A stretch of DNA of 57,151 bases, from positions 1 through 57,151 of the forward strand of contig JADNRV010000305.1 of assembly GCA_015499995.1 (NCBI GenBank). Reading direction: 5' to 3'. Positions 32,259-45,116 of the stretch are shown here, piece by piece; positions within the stretch are counted from its first letter, which is position 1, and every line of letters starts with the position of its first letter. The notes beneath the pieces were generated by a model. It made no database searches. It saw nothing but the letters and a program-made list of their open reading frames with translations, and was not told the origin of the DNA. The DNA is from Flammula alnicola (lineage: Eukaryota > Basidiomycota > Agaricomycetes > Agaricales > Strophariaceae). The translations under genes were made by a program, and so were the position numbers.

Positions 32259-35012
32259 ATGTTCACCTTGTCGCGTTCAGCTTTTTCGAAAGGTTTATAC
32301 CTCGACCGATGTCTGCAGACCAAGAATCCTCATGGAACGAAGCTCGTCTCCGCCGGCATATTCAGGAAGGATGCAGCGATAAGCAAGAGTGTGGGTGTAG
32401 GCCATTCAAAGCGGTTCACAAGCAAGAATGCCACAACATTACCCACAAAGCCTCCCCCTCCCTCCACACTTTCTACAACGGGGATAGTCTTCATAGCTCT
32501 GACGAGCGCGCTCCTCGGATTCGGGCTCGCGAAATCTCCTCTCCTCTCCTTATCTGATATCAAGCTTGAGCCGAATCGCATTTTACCTTCGTCCTCAACG
32601 CCTCAATTCGGATCCCCAGAGGACATCAAGAACTGTATCGCAGAGCTTCGTTCAACGTTCGCGTCAGAAGGGGCGGGAGGAGGAGGGGAAGAGAAAGTGT
32701 CAACGGACCCAGACGACCTGCACACGCATGGATTCTCTCCGAGCGACCACTATCCAGGTACATGTATAGATAGAGTCTCTACTACTGAGGTTGCTGATAC
32801 CAATTTTGCGTCCTTGTCTCGTATGCAGACATGGCGCCCAGCGTCGTAGTGTACCCGTCATCCACAGAAGACGTCGTCGAGGTTGTCAAGATAGCAACGA
32901 AGTACAAGGTGCCGATCACGGTGTACTCGGGGGCGACAAGTTTGGAGGGACAATACCGCGGGGTACGTTTTGCTTTCTTTAATTCGTTTTCGTTCGGCTT
33001 TTAATTTATTTTTGCCTCTCTTTTCTCTTCTCATTTTGCTCGTCTCTTTGTTTTCTTAAATGTATAATCGTTTACGAGATTCTGATATTGATGCTCCATC
33101 TCTTTATCGTTTTCTAGCATCCTACAGGCGGGATATGCGTCGACATGAATAATATGGACCGGATTATCGCTATCCATGGTACGTTTCTCTCTAGACCTTC
33201 CAAAATGCCAAACGCTCAATGAATGTCCTTTAACGACACAGAGGCGGATTCCGATCTCGTATGTCAGCCCGGCGCTCGGTGGATGGATATCAATGAAACT
33301 TTGAAAGAGAAAGGTATGTGACCCGTCTCTCCACCACTTCAGACGAGCCGACTGAGCTCGACTATCACCCGCCTTTCCCTTTGTAGGCATCCCTCTATTC
33401 TTTCCTGTAAGCCTTCCTTCTCTCGTTCTTCGACTCTCTTTTTAATAACGGAAAATCGCATCGGTCTCGAAGATCGATCCAGCACCCGGGGCAACGATTG
33501 GCGGTATGCTTAGCACAGGGTGCTCTGGAAGTGAGTATTTAGCTTGCCTTTTATTCCTACCCAGGTTTATCGGTTCCTAACTATTTCTCTCCTGTGATCG
33601 CAGCCAATGCCGTGCGGTATGGAACAGCGAAGGGGGAGTGGTTCTTGAATGTTGTAAGTTGCTCAATTTCTTTGGGATCGGCCCTAAAATGGTTTTTGAT
33701 GACTGTATTGTATACGTACAGACTGTAGTTCTGCCTTCGGGGGAGGTCATCAAGACGCGTAGAAGGTCGCGCAAATCGTCGGCGGGGTTCGATATGACAA
33801 AGTTGTTCATCGGTGCTGAGGGCACGCTTGGGATCGTGACAGAAGGTTGGTTCTACCACTTCTTTCTTTTATTTCATATTAGAAGATATCGTATATTGAA
33901 ATTGTCTTGCAGTAACTATCCGCCTGGCGCCCCTCTTGCCGAATACGGTGGCGGTGGTGCAGTTTCCTGACGTACAGAAGGCGACGGAGGCTGTGGTGGA
34001 GGTAATGAATACTGGTGTGGGCATTCGTGCGTCTCTTCCTTATTCCTCGTTACATTTCCATCTTCCTTTCGTCCTGAATAATGCGAATACCACATCTTAC
34101 TCCCCCCCCCCCCCCCAACAGAATGTGTTGAGCTCGTGGATGACGTGTTCATGTCTGCTGTCAATAAATACGGGATGTCCAAGCGACGATACCCTGTCGC
34201 CGACAGCCTATTCTTCAAGTTCCAAGGACCCACCGCTGCGTCTCTCCGCGAAACGGCGGCCATTGTGAAGCGCGTGGTTGAAAAACACGGGGGTACGGGG
34301 TTCGAGCTGGCGCGGAATGACGATGAGGCGGAGGAGTTATGGGCTGACAGAAAGAACGCGCATTATGCGGGTTTGGCGCTTGGGTCTACGGGGAGTAAGG
34401 GGTGGCCTACAGACGTATGGTACGTGCCGTACAATGTGGTCTCATTCAATACTTGGAAGGCCCCTTAATGGACTGCAATTCCCCCTTCTCTATTCTAGTG
34501 TTCCGGTTTCCAACCTCCCGCAACTGGTGTACGAAACGAAGCGGGATATCGCGGAGGCGGGGATGGTGTCGACGATTGTAGGGCATGTCGGGGATGGAAA
34601 TTTCCATGCACATATCCTGTTTACGACAGAGGAGGAGAAGGCCAAGGCCAAAGAGCTGGTACATCGGATGGTGAAGAGGGCTATTGCGCTGGATGGGACT
34701 TGTGCGTAAACGAGCCTTGTTTAAATAAAAGCATGGATGGAAGATGACTGACGGTGCTGCGTTTTTGTCAGGTACGGGCGAACATGGAGTTGGGATAGGG
34801 AAGAAAGAGTACCTGGTCGAGGAGCTTGGGAAGGGAACCGTGCAGCTAATGAAGGCTATCAAAAGGACTATCGACCCGCTTGGACTGTTCAATCCTGGAA
34901 AGGTGAAAATTTATACAATTGATTGCGATTTTGGATTTACTTTATCTATGGTTTGCAGCTGTACCCCGATGATCCTTCACAAGAAGAACCTCCCAAGGAA
35001 GAATCAGGATAA
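32259..35012 (+). CDS. DLD1: D-lactate dehydrogenase (cytochrome), mitochondrial
   Basis: This FAD-dependent enzyme oxidises D-lactate to pyruvate and passes electrons to cytochrome c (EC 1.1.2.4), in the mitochondrial inner membrane or intermembrane space. The N-terminus is Arg/Ser-rich and presequence-like ([15 protein letters not shown]). A hydrophobic stretch [18 protein letters not shown] follows. The FAD_binding_4 domain includes [69 protein letters not shown] and [20 protein letters not shown]. The C-terminal FAD-oxidase domain contains [20 protein letters not shown] and [14 protein letters not shown], ending [14 protein letters not shown]. About ten short introns occur, one with a 14-C run before its acceptor (near 34105-34118). 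No lesion is visible. A broken JEN1-like permease lies 2.7 kb downstream, consistent with lactate use. Confidence 0.94.
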
Positions 35013-35474
35013 ATCGCGATGTCCGAAGGCATTGGTACAGCGCGTGTACATGTAAGTATGTAGTCAGCAGGTGCTCAGTGATAGCGACGCCGAGTCTAGA
35101 GCCTCTTCGTCCGTGATTTCTCCAGAACCATCAGTATACGCTTATGTAATTCCGACACGATGAATGTGCAAAAATTATTCCAAAATGCGGAAACTGATTC
35201 TACTCATATACTGCATGAGGAATGTAAGGCGAAGTCCAGGCATTTTCGTATAGGTTCAATCTTGCGACAAACGAATGCTGGAGCTGGAGGGAGCTGGCTT
35301 TTTCTGTCTGGCCCGGGCATGTCTGCAGAAAGAAAGAACGCCAAAGCCGAGGAGAGGAGGAGAAATACTGCCGTTGACGTGGGAGAAGTCAACAATCAAC
35401 GCCTTATTTTATCGTACAAGGCCCCTTTGTTTTCTTTGCTTGATTCCTCCTTGTCACGTCAATACCAACCGAAG
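35013..35474. other. Intergenic, nothing recognised
   Basis: 3' flank of the dehydrogenase and upstream region of the gag-like gene. One open frame of about 117 codons runs through it into the next ATG but has no domain. Confidence 0.4.
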
Positions 35475-36598
35475 ATGTCTGAATCAAGTAAGCCCATTGC
35501 ATTCAAGGACTAGGTTCCATACTAACCTCGAATAAGCGCTTATTTTCAAGGGAATTGATGGATCTGAATGCGAGCAGTTCATTCAGGCAGTTCGCCAGCA
35601 TGCTTTCGCAGAAGGCAGGAGTCGGGATAAAGAATGGATCATTGACTTCGCTGCTACATGCTTCATCGGATCGGCGCTGCGCTGGTATGAAACCCTTTCC
35701 ATTGAGGTTCAAAGTAATTGGGACCTCTTGCGAAATGCTATGTTGTCTCAGTACCCCGAAGTTAGTATCAAGGAAGTCGACGAATTATCCGATGGTTTGG
35801 AACCTTCTCAAGTATGTACGTCACATCTAGCTGTACTGGCAATTTTAATGAATACTCGCAAAATGCACAGCCGGTCTCCCTACCTATTTATCCTGTTATA
35901 TCGAATATGCGGACAGGGAGGATTCGGGTTGAGAGTCAACCTCATGTCCTCCGAGGTTATATATCTAGATCAACACTTTCAAAGGGAACCCATCAAATCA
36001 CGGCAGACCTCGGTGAAGCTTTATACGTTCGGTTTGTCCATTCAGACACTCCATGCAATTTGTGGCTGGTCGTATGTCCATGTTCACTGCAGAAAGCTTA
36101 GCTGCTAATGCGCTTTGTTGCTTGGCGTAACTGCAGAACTCGTCCACAGGTCTTGAGCTGCTGGGAGTAGGCTTCACTGAATCTCCCACTTTCGAGTCAT
36201 ACTCGTATGAGCAAGTTCATTTTCCTCTTATTCTATCTTATCAATACTTTACTCCTACAGAGGTCATTGTCCTAATCTTGGCTCTCTGGTAGATTTAGTT
36301 CAGTCGACTTCTTCCCCAAGGTTTGGATCTTCCCAAGGCAAAGCTATCACAAGCCAGTCAACAGTTTGGATGATCAACGCCAATTCTACAATAATTGTCA
36401 ATTGGACAGACAACGCAGGTCAGTCTACCGAGTACTCTCTATCCTCATTTTACTTTAGGTTTGTGGGCAGCTGTTGAACGAGGATCTTATGAGGAACTCA
36501 ATCCTAGTTCCGCTTATCAGTCACCTCATACAACAAACAGTGATTGGTTTAATTTTGCCCGTTTCTTATGTCGTGGAATGAACAGGTACACATAAACT
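35475..36598 (+). CDS. Gag-like domain protein with beta-rich C-terminus (domesticated or retroelement-derived)
   Basis: Spliced reading starts MSES-TLIFKGIDGSECEQF, using a 47-nt intron after the fourth codon. A retrotransposon-gag-like helical block follows: FIQAVRQHAFAEGRSRDKEW, IIDFAATCFIGSALRWYETL and VQSNWDLLRNAMLSQYPE. The WYETL and LLRxAxLxQYP words are the hallmark of gag-type capsid helices. The second half reads TGRIRVESQPHVLRGYISRS, THQITADLGEALYVRFVH and TGLELLGVGFTESPTFESYS, a beta-rich region ending near SSAYQSPHTT. No zinc knuckle, protease, reverse transcriptase or LTR lies nearby, so it is a stand-alone gene. Related proteins are common as hypotheticals in mushrooms. The last exon and the stop (36596-36598) are tentative. 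Function is unknown. Confidence 0.65.
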
Positions 36599-37054
36599 TG
36601 AAACAGTCGGCTACAAGCCAAACAGAGGCCTCTACTTCCACAAAGCAACAGCCAATTCATACTATGTTGTGCGTATTACTGATTTTTCTGACTGTAAATT
36701 GTTGATAATCCCATCTCAGCACCTTAGTTTTGAAGAGATATGAAAAGCAAGACGGAATTGAGAATGGCTGGGAAGGTCGAGCTCTATCATAGATCTGAGC
36801 TCAACGATATGAATCAAAAATTGCCGTCCATTTCTTGATCTCCATTGCCGAAAGTTCTTCTGATGATTGGAAGACATCGCTGGTCGGGAGGCGAAAAGTA
36901 AGGATAGGGACAGTGGTGCAAATTGAGCCCAATTCGAAGGTAATGGGGATGGAGATGAGAGCGCCAAAACTAATGTAATTTGGACGGACCAGAAGCCGAC
37001 ACAACGAAACACGACGCATAAAGCGAGATCGCAACGTAAAAACGAGGAGCGCCT

Positions 37055-37752
37055 TCAAACGCTGACTTCAAGGACCAAGAATCGGTTGATCACTGCAGAA
37101 ATTAAGTAACCGACGGCGTATTCCTGTTGAAGCAACCCGCTAACAATACCCCGCGCTTCAACAGGAAGGTTCTCAAGAGCAGTACTAGAGGTTGCGAGAG
37201 CCCGGATTCAACCCATCCCAATACCAAAGAGGAAGTGCAGGGTAAGGAATTGGCTGAATGTCTGCACAAAACCAGCACCGAACTCAAGGGTGGAGATGAG
37301 AATAGGTTCCAGACGAGGGGCCATTTGCGACCGAAGCGGACACTGGCAGAAAGTATACCGAAAAGAACCTGCCAGCAAAAGGAGATGTCAGATGTTAACT
37401 GATAGTACTGACGACCACGAATAACGTAGCACTGCGCCTACTGAGCGGAATACTAGCGTCAATGGAATAGATGTTGTCTATTTTATTGGATCGAGTATCG
37501 CAATGCGCATGGTTAGAACAGAGGTTGGAAACGCACAGTGTCACGAGTCGATTTTCCGAACTGTTCTTGAAGATGAGTGACGCTGAGTGAGACCGAGAAG
37601 GAGTCCATCGCATCGCATGTCCAATCGAGCCGCCTCCATGGTCGCCATTTTGTGACACGAAACACCAGGTGTTCATGAACGTTGTGAAGGAATGAGGAGA
37701 GAGGAACAATAGATGACTCAGCCAAACCCCGACCAAACTCAAAGGCAAACAA
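37055..37752 (-). pseudogene. JEN1-like monocarboxylate/lactate permease (MFS) pseudogene, 5' part only
   Basis: Minus-strand fragments match the N-terminal half of JEN1-type carboxylic-acid transporters in the right order: LDWTCDAMDSFSVSLSVTHL, QEQFGKSTRD, then LVFRSVGAVL, FGILSASVRFGRKWPLVWNL, ISTLEFGAGFVQTFSQFLTL, HFLFGIGMG, IRALATSSTALENLPVEARG and IVSGLLQQEYAVGYLISAVI. The reading frame changes several times. In-frame stops occur right after GIGMG (37208-37210) and near 37055, where a Trp-rich segment is expected. The C-terminal half (helices about 6-12) is missing or unrecognisable, although weakly related frames continue to about 36760. Intact family members import lactate, pyruvate or acetate with protons. 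This copy cannot. Confidence 0.82.
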
Positions 37753-37765
37753 CGGATTTACCCAG

Positions 37766-40700
37766 AAAAAAAAGCGCCCACTGAATGAATATCATCTTTT
37801 TTATCGCAGTCAACAAGGTGCGTTCATGCATAAGATCTCATGCACGACTCGTAGTAAGTGGGACGTAGATATATTTCTGCGTCGAAGCTCTTGCTCCTGT
37901 CCCCTTAGGTGACGCTAGCGCTATACTTATTACTTAGAAGGGAGCTCTTGGGGAGCTCCGACTCGATTGGACCTTATGTTGGTCGCGAAGTCATTGGCAG
38001 CTTCCTATCCTACTAACACTGACACCTTCTGGACGAAGAAAATAGCCACGGTGGTTAATTGCAATATGAAAGATTGGAAATGGCGAATGGAACTCGCGGC
38101 AGAGCCGACTTGTTGTCAGATCGCACATCTCGGACGCTGGATTTTGGGCAAGTGAAACTGATTGTACGCCGGGAATCAAATGTTTGGCGGGTAATACAAA
38201 AAGCTCTCCAGTGGTAATAACGTAAACACACACGACTACATTCGCAGTGTATGCCCAGCATCCGTTTCATAAACAGGAGAATTTCGTAAAGTGCGGTACA
38301 CGTCTATGTGCACATATCGATCCGTAAACGTGCGTATGGTTTAAGGGCGAAACCACCCGCCATAAAGTACGTGGAACAGAGCCAGCGAAAATATCCTTTC
38401 ATATATGTACCTTGCATGAAACAGGCAGAGGGCGAAGAGTCTGTCGATTCGCGAGGGATGAGCGAAAGCGGGTGTGCTGTCACTTCGAACGCAGAACATC
38501 AAGGAGAAGTGGGGATGTAAATTCCGGATGACGTCCAGATGAAAGCATAGAAAGTGCGAATATTGACAAATCTCTGAATCCGAGTCCAGCATTAGATTAA
38601 TCGACGTTATTAAAGTAGGATTGAAAGGCACTTCGCTGCAGGATTGCGGACGTAAATGATACTACGATCATTTCTATGATATGTACGAACGTGCGTCAGT
38701 CTGAGGTTATGTCGCGACACTCCAGTGAGTCGTCACAAGAGTAGAAGATAAGACACTATAGCCAGAATGAAGGCAAAGGTCCATATTTAACCACGAGCTT
38801 GGTTTCGGACGAAAGTCCATAAAACCTCAGGCATAACGTGTGCTGGCTGTAATGCATGCCGAAGTGGGCCATTATGTTGCCAGAAAGATTACCTTTGCTC
38901 ATGCAGGCGACCAATACGCACGAGTTTCGAACATAACCTGAAGGTATCCAGTGACAAAAAAGAAGGCAAGCGACAGCCTGCGAGGGACAGCAAAAAGTTG
39001 AAATCCGCAATGCACGAGGGTAATGCATGCTGGATTGTATGAGGATGACTATTTACTTATAATGGGTCGAGTTATTCAAACTATGATGCCGTATTGGTGC
39101 CCATAATGTCGAGACGGAATTGGAGTCCGAAGGCCGAGGGCAAGATGTGATAAAAAAAAAACTCCAAATTACTCGCTAGTTCCCAATCACGCAATCCCGG
39201 CCACATTCAGTACTGAATAAGACGTCAACATGGTGGTAGACGTCGCCGTTCCCTGAGCCGACTGAGTTGAGCAATGTAAATATGTAGATCCGGCAGTGAC
39301 TAGGCTCCATCGTCCAAAAGCGTCACTGTGATGAGGACACGGTCATCATCTCGGCTGCGCAGCAAAGGTCATAGGCATTTCGGATGAACGCAGGGCCTTA
39401 GAATAGACGTCCAATAACATATGCTCCCCGTGGGGACCATTACGACAAAGCGAGGACAGACCCAAGAAGCAACTCTGATTGGTCACCGTGCATTGCACCA
39501 TTGCACACCAACCAAGTACAGTATAAATAAACTTTGACAGAACCGCATTGGTTGGATCGGGGGGAACACAAATTTCCGAAAGCTTGAAAAAGACACACCA
39601 GATGCTGTAAGACGAGTCTGTAAAAAATAATCGCGTCCTCATCGGCAAAATGCTGAGAACAAGGTCCGAAATGCGCGTCTTACGCTCGCTTGGTAGGCCA
39701 AGACGACAAGCGCAGAGCAGGGCTGACCGAGCGCGAACGCAAACGACAGAAGCAAGGGTATCGGGAGGCTTCTGTTTCGACCAGTGTGGGCGAGAGACGG
39801 AGGCCAAAGAGCCGTTGTGCGTGGTAGGATAACTATGCCGAAGGACGGATGCCGCTAGACTGGCCGATTCATCGGAACCTCAAGATATAATGGTCCGCCT
39901 AATGCTTTGATGCATCATGGCTTGGGCTGTCACATGTCACCGCATTGGGTGCCCAAGTAGAGGGTGCATGGCCACCGTGTGCATGTGAGGTGCCAGGCGC
40001 TTTTAGCTTAAGCTTCAAAACGTGGCCACAGGGAGAGTTGTCGCATCCTTTTACAGAGCTAGACGCGTTGCGATAAGCCATCCATTGAAAGAAGTCGAGG
40101 AAGGGAATATCACTGGGTGTAAAATATTATCAGTAGAAAAGGTTCCGAGTATGAATGGCCCCGGGGTCAAAGAGGATTTCATTACATATTATGATGCGAC
40201 AAAGGAAGAAGAGAACCTCCAGGTAACGGCCAAGTTGCAAAGGTGAAAGTGTGGGCAATGGGACAAATAGGAAAGTGGAGGCCGTTGTCTAAGAGGGTTC
40301 TCACTAAATTTGCGCCTTGCCTCGCTCTGGCTGACGCAATGTTCTCATGACCGTCGACGATAAATCTGGCCTCGCAATTGTCTATGAAAATAGACTTTCG
40401 AGCTCTTTTCGTTGGTTCTGACAGCATAAAGGCGACAAGGGGGGATACTTACATATGTAGAGAGGAAAGAGAATTTGGACTTTGGAAATTGGCCCAGCCA
40501 AGATCCAGGAAGGACCCCGAGTGACGCCAAGTACTTAACGTCGCCGCCGATGCCGAGAACGAGGTCCCGGGGGTCCTGGATTTCTTGAATCTGTTAAGGC
40601 ACATGAAATACGTAAAATTTAAATCATCCTTCGTTCGCCCTGCCATCTACACCCTGCTTTTCTCATGCAACCAAAGGAATTCAGCATGGCATCTACACAG

Positions 40701-41238
40701 AACTACGTTGACGAAAAATGAAGAAACGCAGCGTATATACCGGGCAAGATAACAAGTGAAACACGCAAGAGAGCCAAGAAAGCTTGAAATAAGCTCGGCA
40801 TCACAGATAGACGTTACTGAAATTACATAGGAATCCTCCAAGAAAATACGGAGGACAGGAGAAGACTACATAATAGCGATACCAAGGCCGTGCAATGGTC
40901 CAAGACGCGCTTTCGTCTTTGTTTCAGACCACGTGCATTTTGACTACATATATTTACGATTGAGTAAGGGTCAAGCCCAGGGTGCTTTTATAAAAAAACA
41001 TTTATCATCTCGCGGACCACGGCATTGCCCCACCGCATGCGACTCCCACATTCCGTTTCCTTGCCATCACTGTCATCTCTTTTTCGGCCTTTCCGTCTCC
41101 TCGACATCGTCTGCGACCACACGATTGAGACGCTCGCTGCGCGAATTTCGCTGTTGGGTCCGCCAACTCAAACGCAGCGCTTAGATTCCATCAACATCGA
41201 CGCCCGCTGGAATAGAGCATTGGTACAACAACGACGTC
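37766..41238. other. 3.5-kb gene-poor stretch
   Basis: No supported gene. Open frames are short. The longest, about 153 codons on the minus strand (39346-39807), has unusual composition, no recognisable domain and overlaps open frames on the other strand. The last few hundred bases before 41239 should contain the antiporter promoter. No terminal repeats or retroelement motifs are recognised, so the origin of this stretch is unclear. Confidence 0.5.
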
Positions 41239-44200
41239 ATGTTTTACCCAGTGAGTACCCGTTGAAAGGAGTGAAAGAGAAAGGAGGGAATTTGCTGACC
41301 CAGTCGTCGTCCAGTTCGAAGTCACGACTCCACATATCATCTATGCTCTCCTTGGGGCGTTTATTGTCCTGGTACGTGCCAGTTTAACCGTGGTAGGGCC
41401 TCGGTGGGAAGAAAGGGACTGACTTTGGGCTAGTTTGGAATGTTCTCTCTGTTTCTGCGAGAACGGGTGAGTCCAGCTCAATAGCATTCGATTTATTCGT
41501 ATTCTGACCGAATTCTTATGATAGCTCTACGTTGGGGAAGCAATATGGGCTTTTGTCTTCGGTATTATCATTGGTATGCCTTCCTCGAGACATTTCTTCT
41601 CTTCCTGGTACCCACCACGCACCTGCCTCGCCGTTTAGGTCCCTACTGCGCCGACATTTTTAACCCTCGCGAGTGGGGTGGCGGTTCCGACCAAGCGACA
41701 GACGTCATCACACTCGAATTCACCCGTGTAGTGCTGGCCATCGGCGTTTTCGCTGTCGGTGTTGAGCTGCCCAAAGCGTACATGGCCAAGCATTGGCGAA
41801 GCCTTATCTTCCTCCTCGTTCCCGTTATGACCTGGGTACGTATTCTTACATTGACAATCGTCCGTGGGTTTCACCGTGTTGGGACTTTATACTAACTTCA
41901 AGCTTTCTTCTAGGGCTGGTTTGTCTCAGCTGGGCTTATCTTCGCCCTCGTTCCTGGGCTCAACTTCCTCTCATCCCTCGCCGTCGCCGCATGTCTGACC
42001 CCAACCGATCCTATCTTGGCGGCTGCCGTAGTCGGAGGTAAATGGGCCGACAAGCACGTCCCAGCACACATTCGCCACCTGCTCGCGGCGGAGAGCGGCT
42101 GCAACGACGGCGCAGCGTTTCCGTTCCTTTTCATCGCCTTATACCTCATTGTGGATGCTCCGAACACTGGCGTGGCAATTAGGGACTGGTTCTTGCAGCT
42201 TTGGCTCTGTGAGTGTCCACATTATCTGCTGGGCTTGGTTTTCCTTTTCTCGCGCCCGTATTATGCGTCATGCTGACTCTCTCAGACCAGATTGTCTTGG
42301 GCGCCGTCATTGGATCGATGCTGGGCTTCAGCTTCCGATACCTTATGAAGTTTTGCGAGCGGCGTGACCTCATCGACCGACAGTCTTATGTTGCCCAGTA
42401 TGTTTCGCTGGCTATGCTCACCATCGGTGTCACCACCCTCCTCGGCTCCGACGACCTCCTTGCCGCATTTTTCTGCGGAACGGCCTTCGCCTGGGATGGA
42501 TTCTTCAACAAGCAGACAGCGGAGAGCGTGTTCAGTAGCGTCATCGACACACTGTTCAACGTTGCTGCGTTCATCTTCGTTGGCGCGTGGATGCCATTCA
42601 ACAAGTTCCACGATGCTAGCTTGACACTGTCCGTTTGGCGCCTCATCGTCATCGCCATTCTGGTATTGCTCCTCCGACGCCTCCCCATCATAATGATGCT
42701 ATACCGCTGGATACCCGACATCAAGACCTTCCGCGAAGCCATGTTCAGCGGGCACTTTGGACCCATCGGCATCGGCGCCGTCTTCATATCCACGTTGGCC
42801 GTCGAAGTACTCCAGACCTCAAACAAGAAAGACCACCAAACGCTGTTGTTGATCGGATCCATTCAGCCCATTGTCGCGTTCATGGTCCTCTGCTCGATCA
42901 CGATTCACGGACTGTCAGTTCCTTCGTTCAGTCTCGGTCGTCGCGTACACTCCGTATCGCGGACCTGGTCCAGGCGAGATACGCAGACATCGGCTCCGGA
43001 TTGGACGAACCAGGCCAGGCTTGTCACCAGGGCGGAGGATATTATTATCAATCGCGATGTTGAGAGAGGAGAGGGTACCAGTTCGATGTTGGAGAAGAAG
43101 GAAGATCGCTCGACGCCTAGCACGCCTACCCTCGAGGCGGAGAAGCTGGCTGATTCGAAGATCTCCGAAGAGACGAGGGTCCAACATCCCGAGCCTTCGC
43201 CTCCGCGCACACATCCCGGTCTCCCCTACGTCGCTAAGCATGACTATCGAGACCAGAACCCCCCGGATGGGACAGACCTTTTGGATGAATGGTTGGAGGG
43301 TAGTCACCGAGTTATCGAGAAGAAAATGGGTCCCGGTTCTGACGTACGTGTTATTCTTCCCTTTCTCGTTATGTAATCACTGACCACCTTTCGGTGTTCT
43401 TTCTCGTATAACAGTTGGAAGTGAGTGTTATTAACGATAACCATGACGGGGAAGGTACGCCACCACGTACGACATGGCGAGGCAAGATGCACGAACTTGA
43501 GCACGACGCCGAGAGCATCGGGCATTCGATAAGCAAGGAGTTATCCCACCTGACCTCCGTGGCAAAGGATGCCGTATCTTCAGAACTATCGCTTGTCTCG
43601 CAACAGAAACAGAAAGAGCTAGAAGAAAAAGCCCAGCCTACAGCGCTAACGGGTGAGGCTGAAGGCGCTACGGCGGTCGCAGATGAGGACGACGAGGAAG
43701 GTTGGGCGTCGGAGGGTAGTAACGGGCCAGGACCAGTGGCCTCAACGTCGGCAGGCACGATGGAGAGCAAGAAAATGGCGAGAACTCCCAGCCGGACTGG
43801 GAAGGGTATTCACACGACACACCATGCAACACGTGGCAGGCGGCGGACGTCTGTTCGACGCAATTCGACTGGCGCAAGTGACATTGTGGAGGAGCCAAGA
43901 GGAAGGGAAGGCAGGCCGAGTACTGCAGACAATCATACCGTGACATTCGCCAGCGATACCCCTCATTACCGTAGTTCGCGACAAGGCACGGCGTCGTCTT
44001 CCTCGCATTTTGGTCCCTCTCGTCCTTCCACAGCCGATAGCATACTGAGGAATAGTAGGATAGGTTCCATCCGAGCTCTGCATAGCGGCCCGCCGACGAG
44101 AGAGAATTCGCCATCGCGCTCTGTCAGGTTTTTGGATGAAGAGACTAGGGCGGCCAGTAGTCGAAATGTCATCGGCGAGATGTCAGGAAGAACGTTGGTT

Positions 44201-44287
44201 GACAGTCCTGTGGCTGAAGAGCACCCATTGCCGCCACCTACTCCACCGCCCGCGGCGTCTGGCTCGAGTTCGAGTTCGAAGTTATGA
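41239..44287 (+). CDS. Na+/H+ antiporter, NHA1/SOD2 type
   Basis: This plasma-membrane cation/proton exchanger exports Na+ (and often K+) for salt and pH homeostasis. Spliced reading starts [20 protein letters not shown] and [20 protein letters not shown], typical of the family. It continues with [20 protein letters not shown] and [20 protein letters not shown]. The ion-site region is [20 protein letters not shown], then [19 protein letters not shown]. Asp residues here correspond to the conserved TDP and ESGxNDG motifs. [33 protein letters not shown] and [20 protein letters not shown] complete the membrane domain. A long hydrophilic Ser/Arg-rich tail (about 430 residues, split by one intron at about 43345-43414) ends GSSSSSKL, as expected for fungal NHA1. 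Several short introns, all with good sites. No lesion is visible. Confidence 0.94.
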
Positions 44288-45116
44288 AGGAGTAGTGATG
44301 ATGATGATCCCTTTGACGATGTGTGACGTCGCAATGATTTGACGAAATGAAGGGTTTGAGATATAACTTACTAATGATTCTTTCCATTTCCTTCTCCTAT
44401 CTCGGATTCTCTTCACGTTTTATGTTCCTCTGCTACTTGAATGTGCTGTAGATGCGATGTGCTGATGCTAACTCCGCCGGTAACCTTGCTATCTTGCCCT
44501 TTAGATGAGTACCTCTTTTCTCTCCATTTCCACGCTATTGACCTCCCATATCCTTTCTGCTCTTACACGCGCTCCTCATTTCAGTGTACTATATCTGTGT
44601 TCACATTTCTCGCTTCCTACATACCTACCGTTTAGTTACCAGCTGGATAAATAGGTATTGCTCTTAAGTACCTCTTGCTTAGATCTTGATGATATATTGT
44701 TGACGTCGACATATATGTCGAAAATATTGAAAGCGGTTTAGGCTGAGTAAATCGGCTGTTTCAGCGACTTTATCCCATCGAAGAATGTTGTAAACGTAAG
44801 TGGACTGATGAAGTGGAAGGGAGGACGCGATGCGCGTCGCGTCCTCACGTGACTGTTATCTCGCAGCCCCTTTGCTTTCTTTAATTCATTTTTACATCCT
44901 TTGAGGCGCCACTGGCACGTCCTGCCAGAGTAGCAGAGGACGAGAGAAACAAGAAAATAGTCTGGCATTTTGTGCTATCATTGATAAGTATCCGTATTTT
45001 ATACAAAAAAATGATGCAACAGCTCGAGCTTAAGACTCGGAGTATGCACCTAAAATCGAAAACCTCCATAGATATGTGCTTAGGCATGTGAGATACAAAA
45101 AAAAAATGGTTAGTAC
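44288..45116. other. Intergenic between convergent genes
   Basis: Both neighbours end here (plus-strand antiporter, minus-strand arsenic protein), so this is 3' UTR and terminator sequence. No gene is recognised. A/T-rich tracts at 45005 and 45100 could serve in 3' end formation. Confidence 0.45.

Noticed and set aside
39346..39807. 153-codon minus-strand open frame as a gene
   Set aside because: No domain, odd composition, overlapping frames on the other strand and no supporting splice structure.
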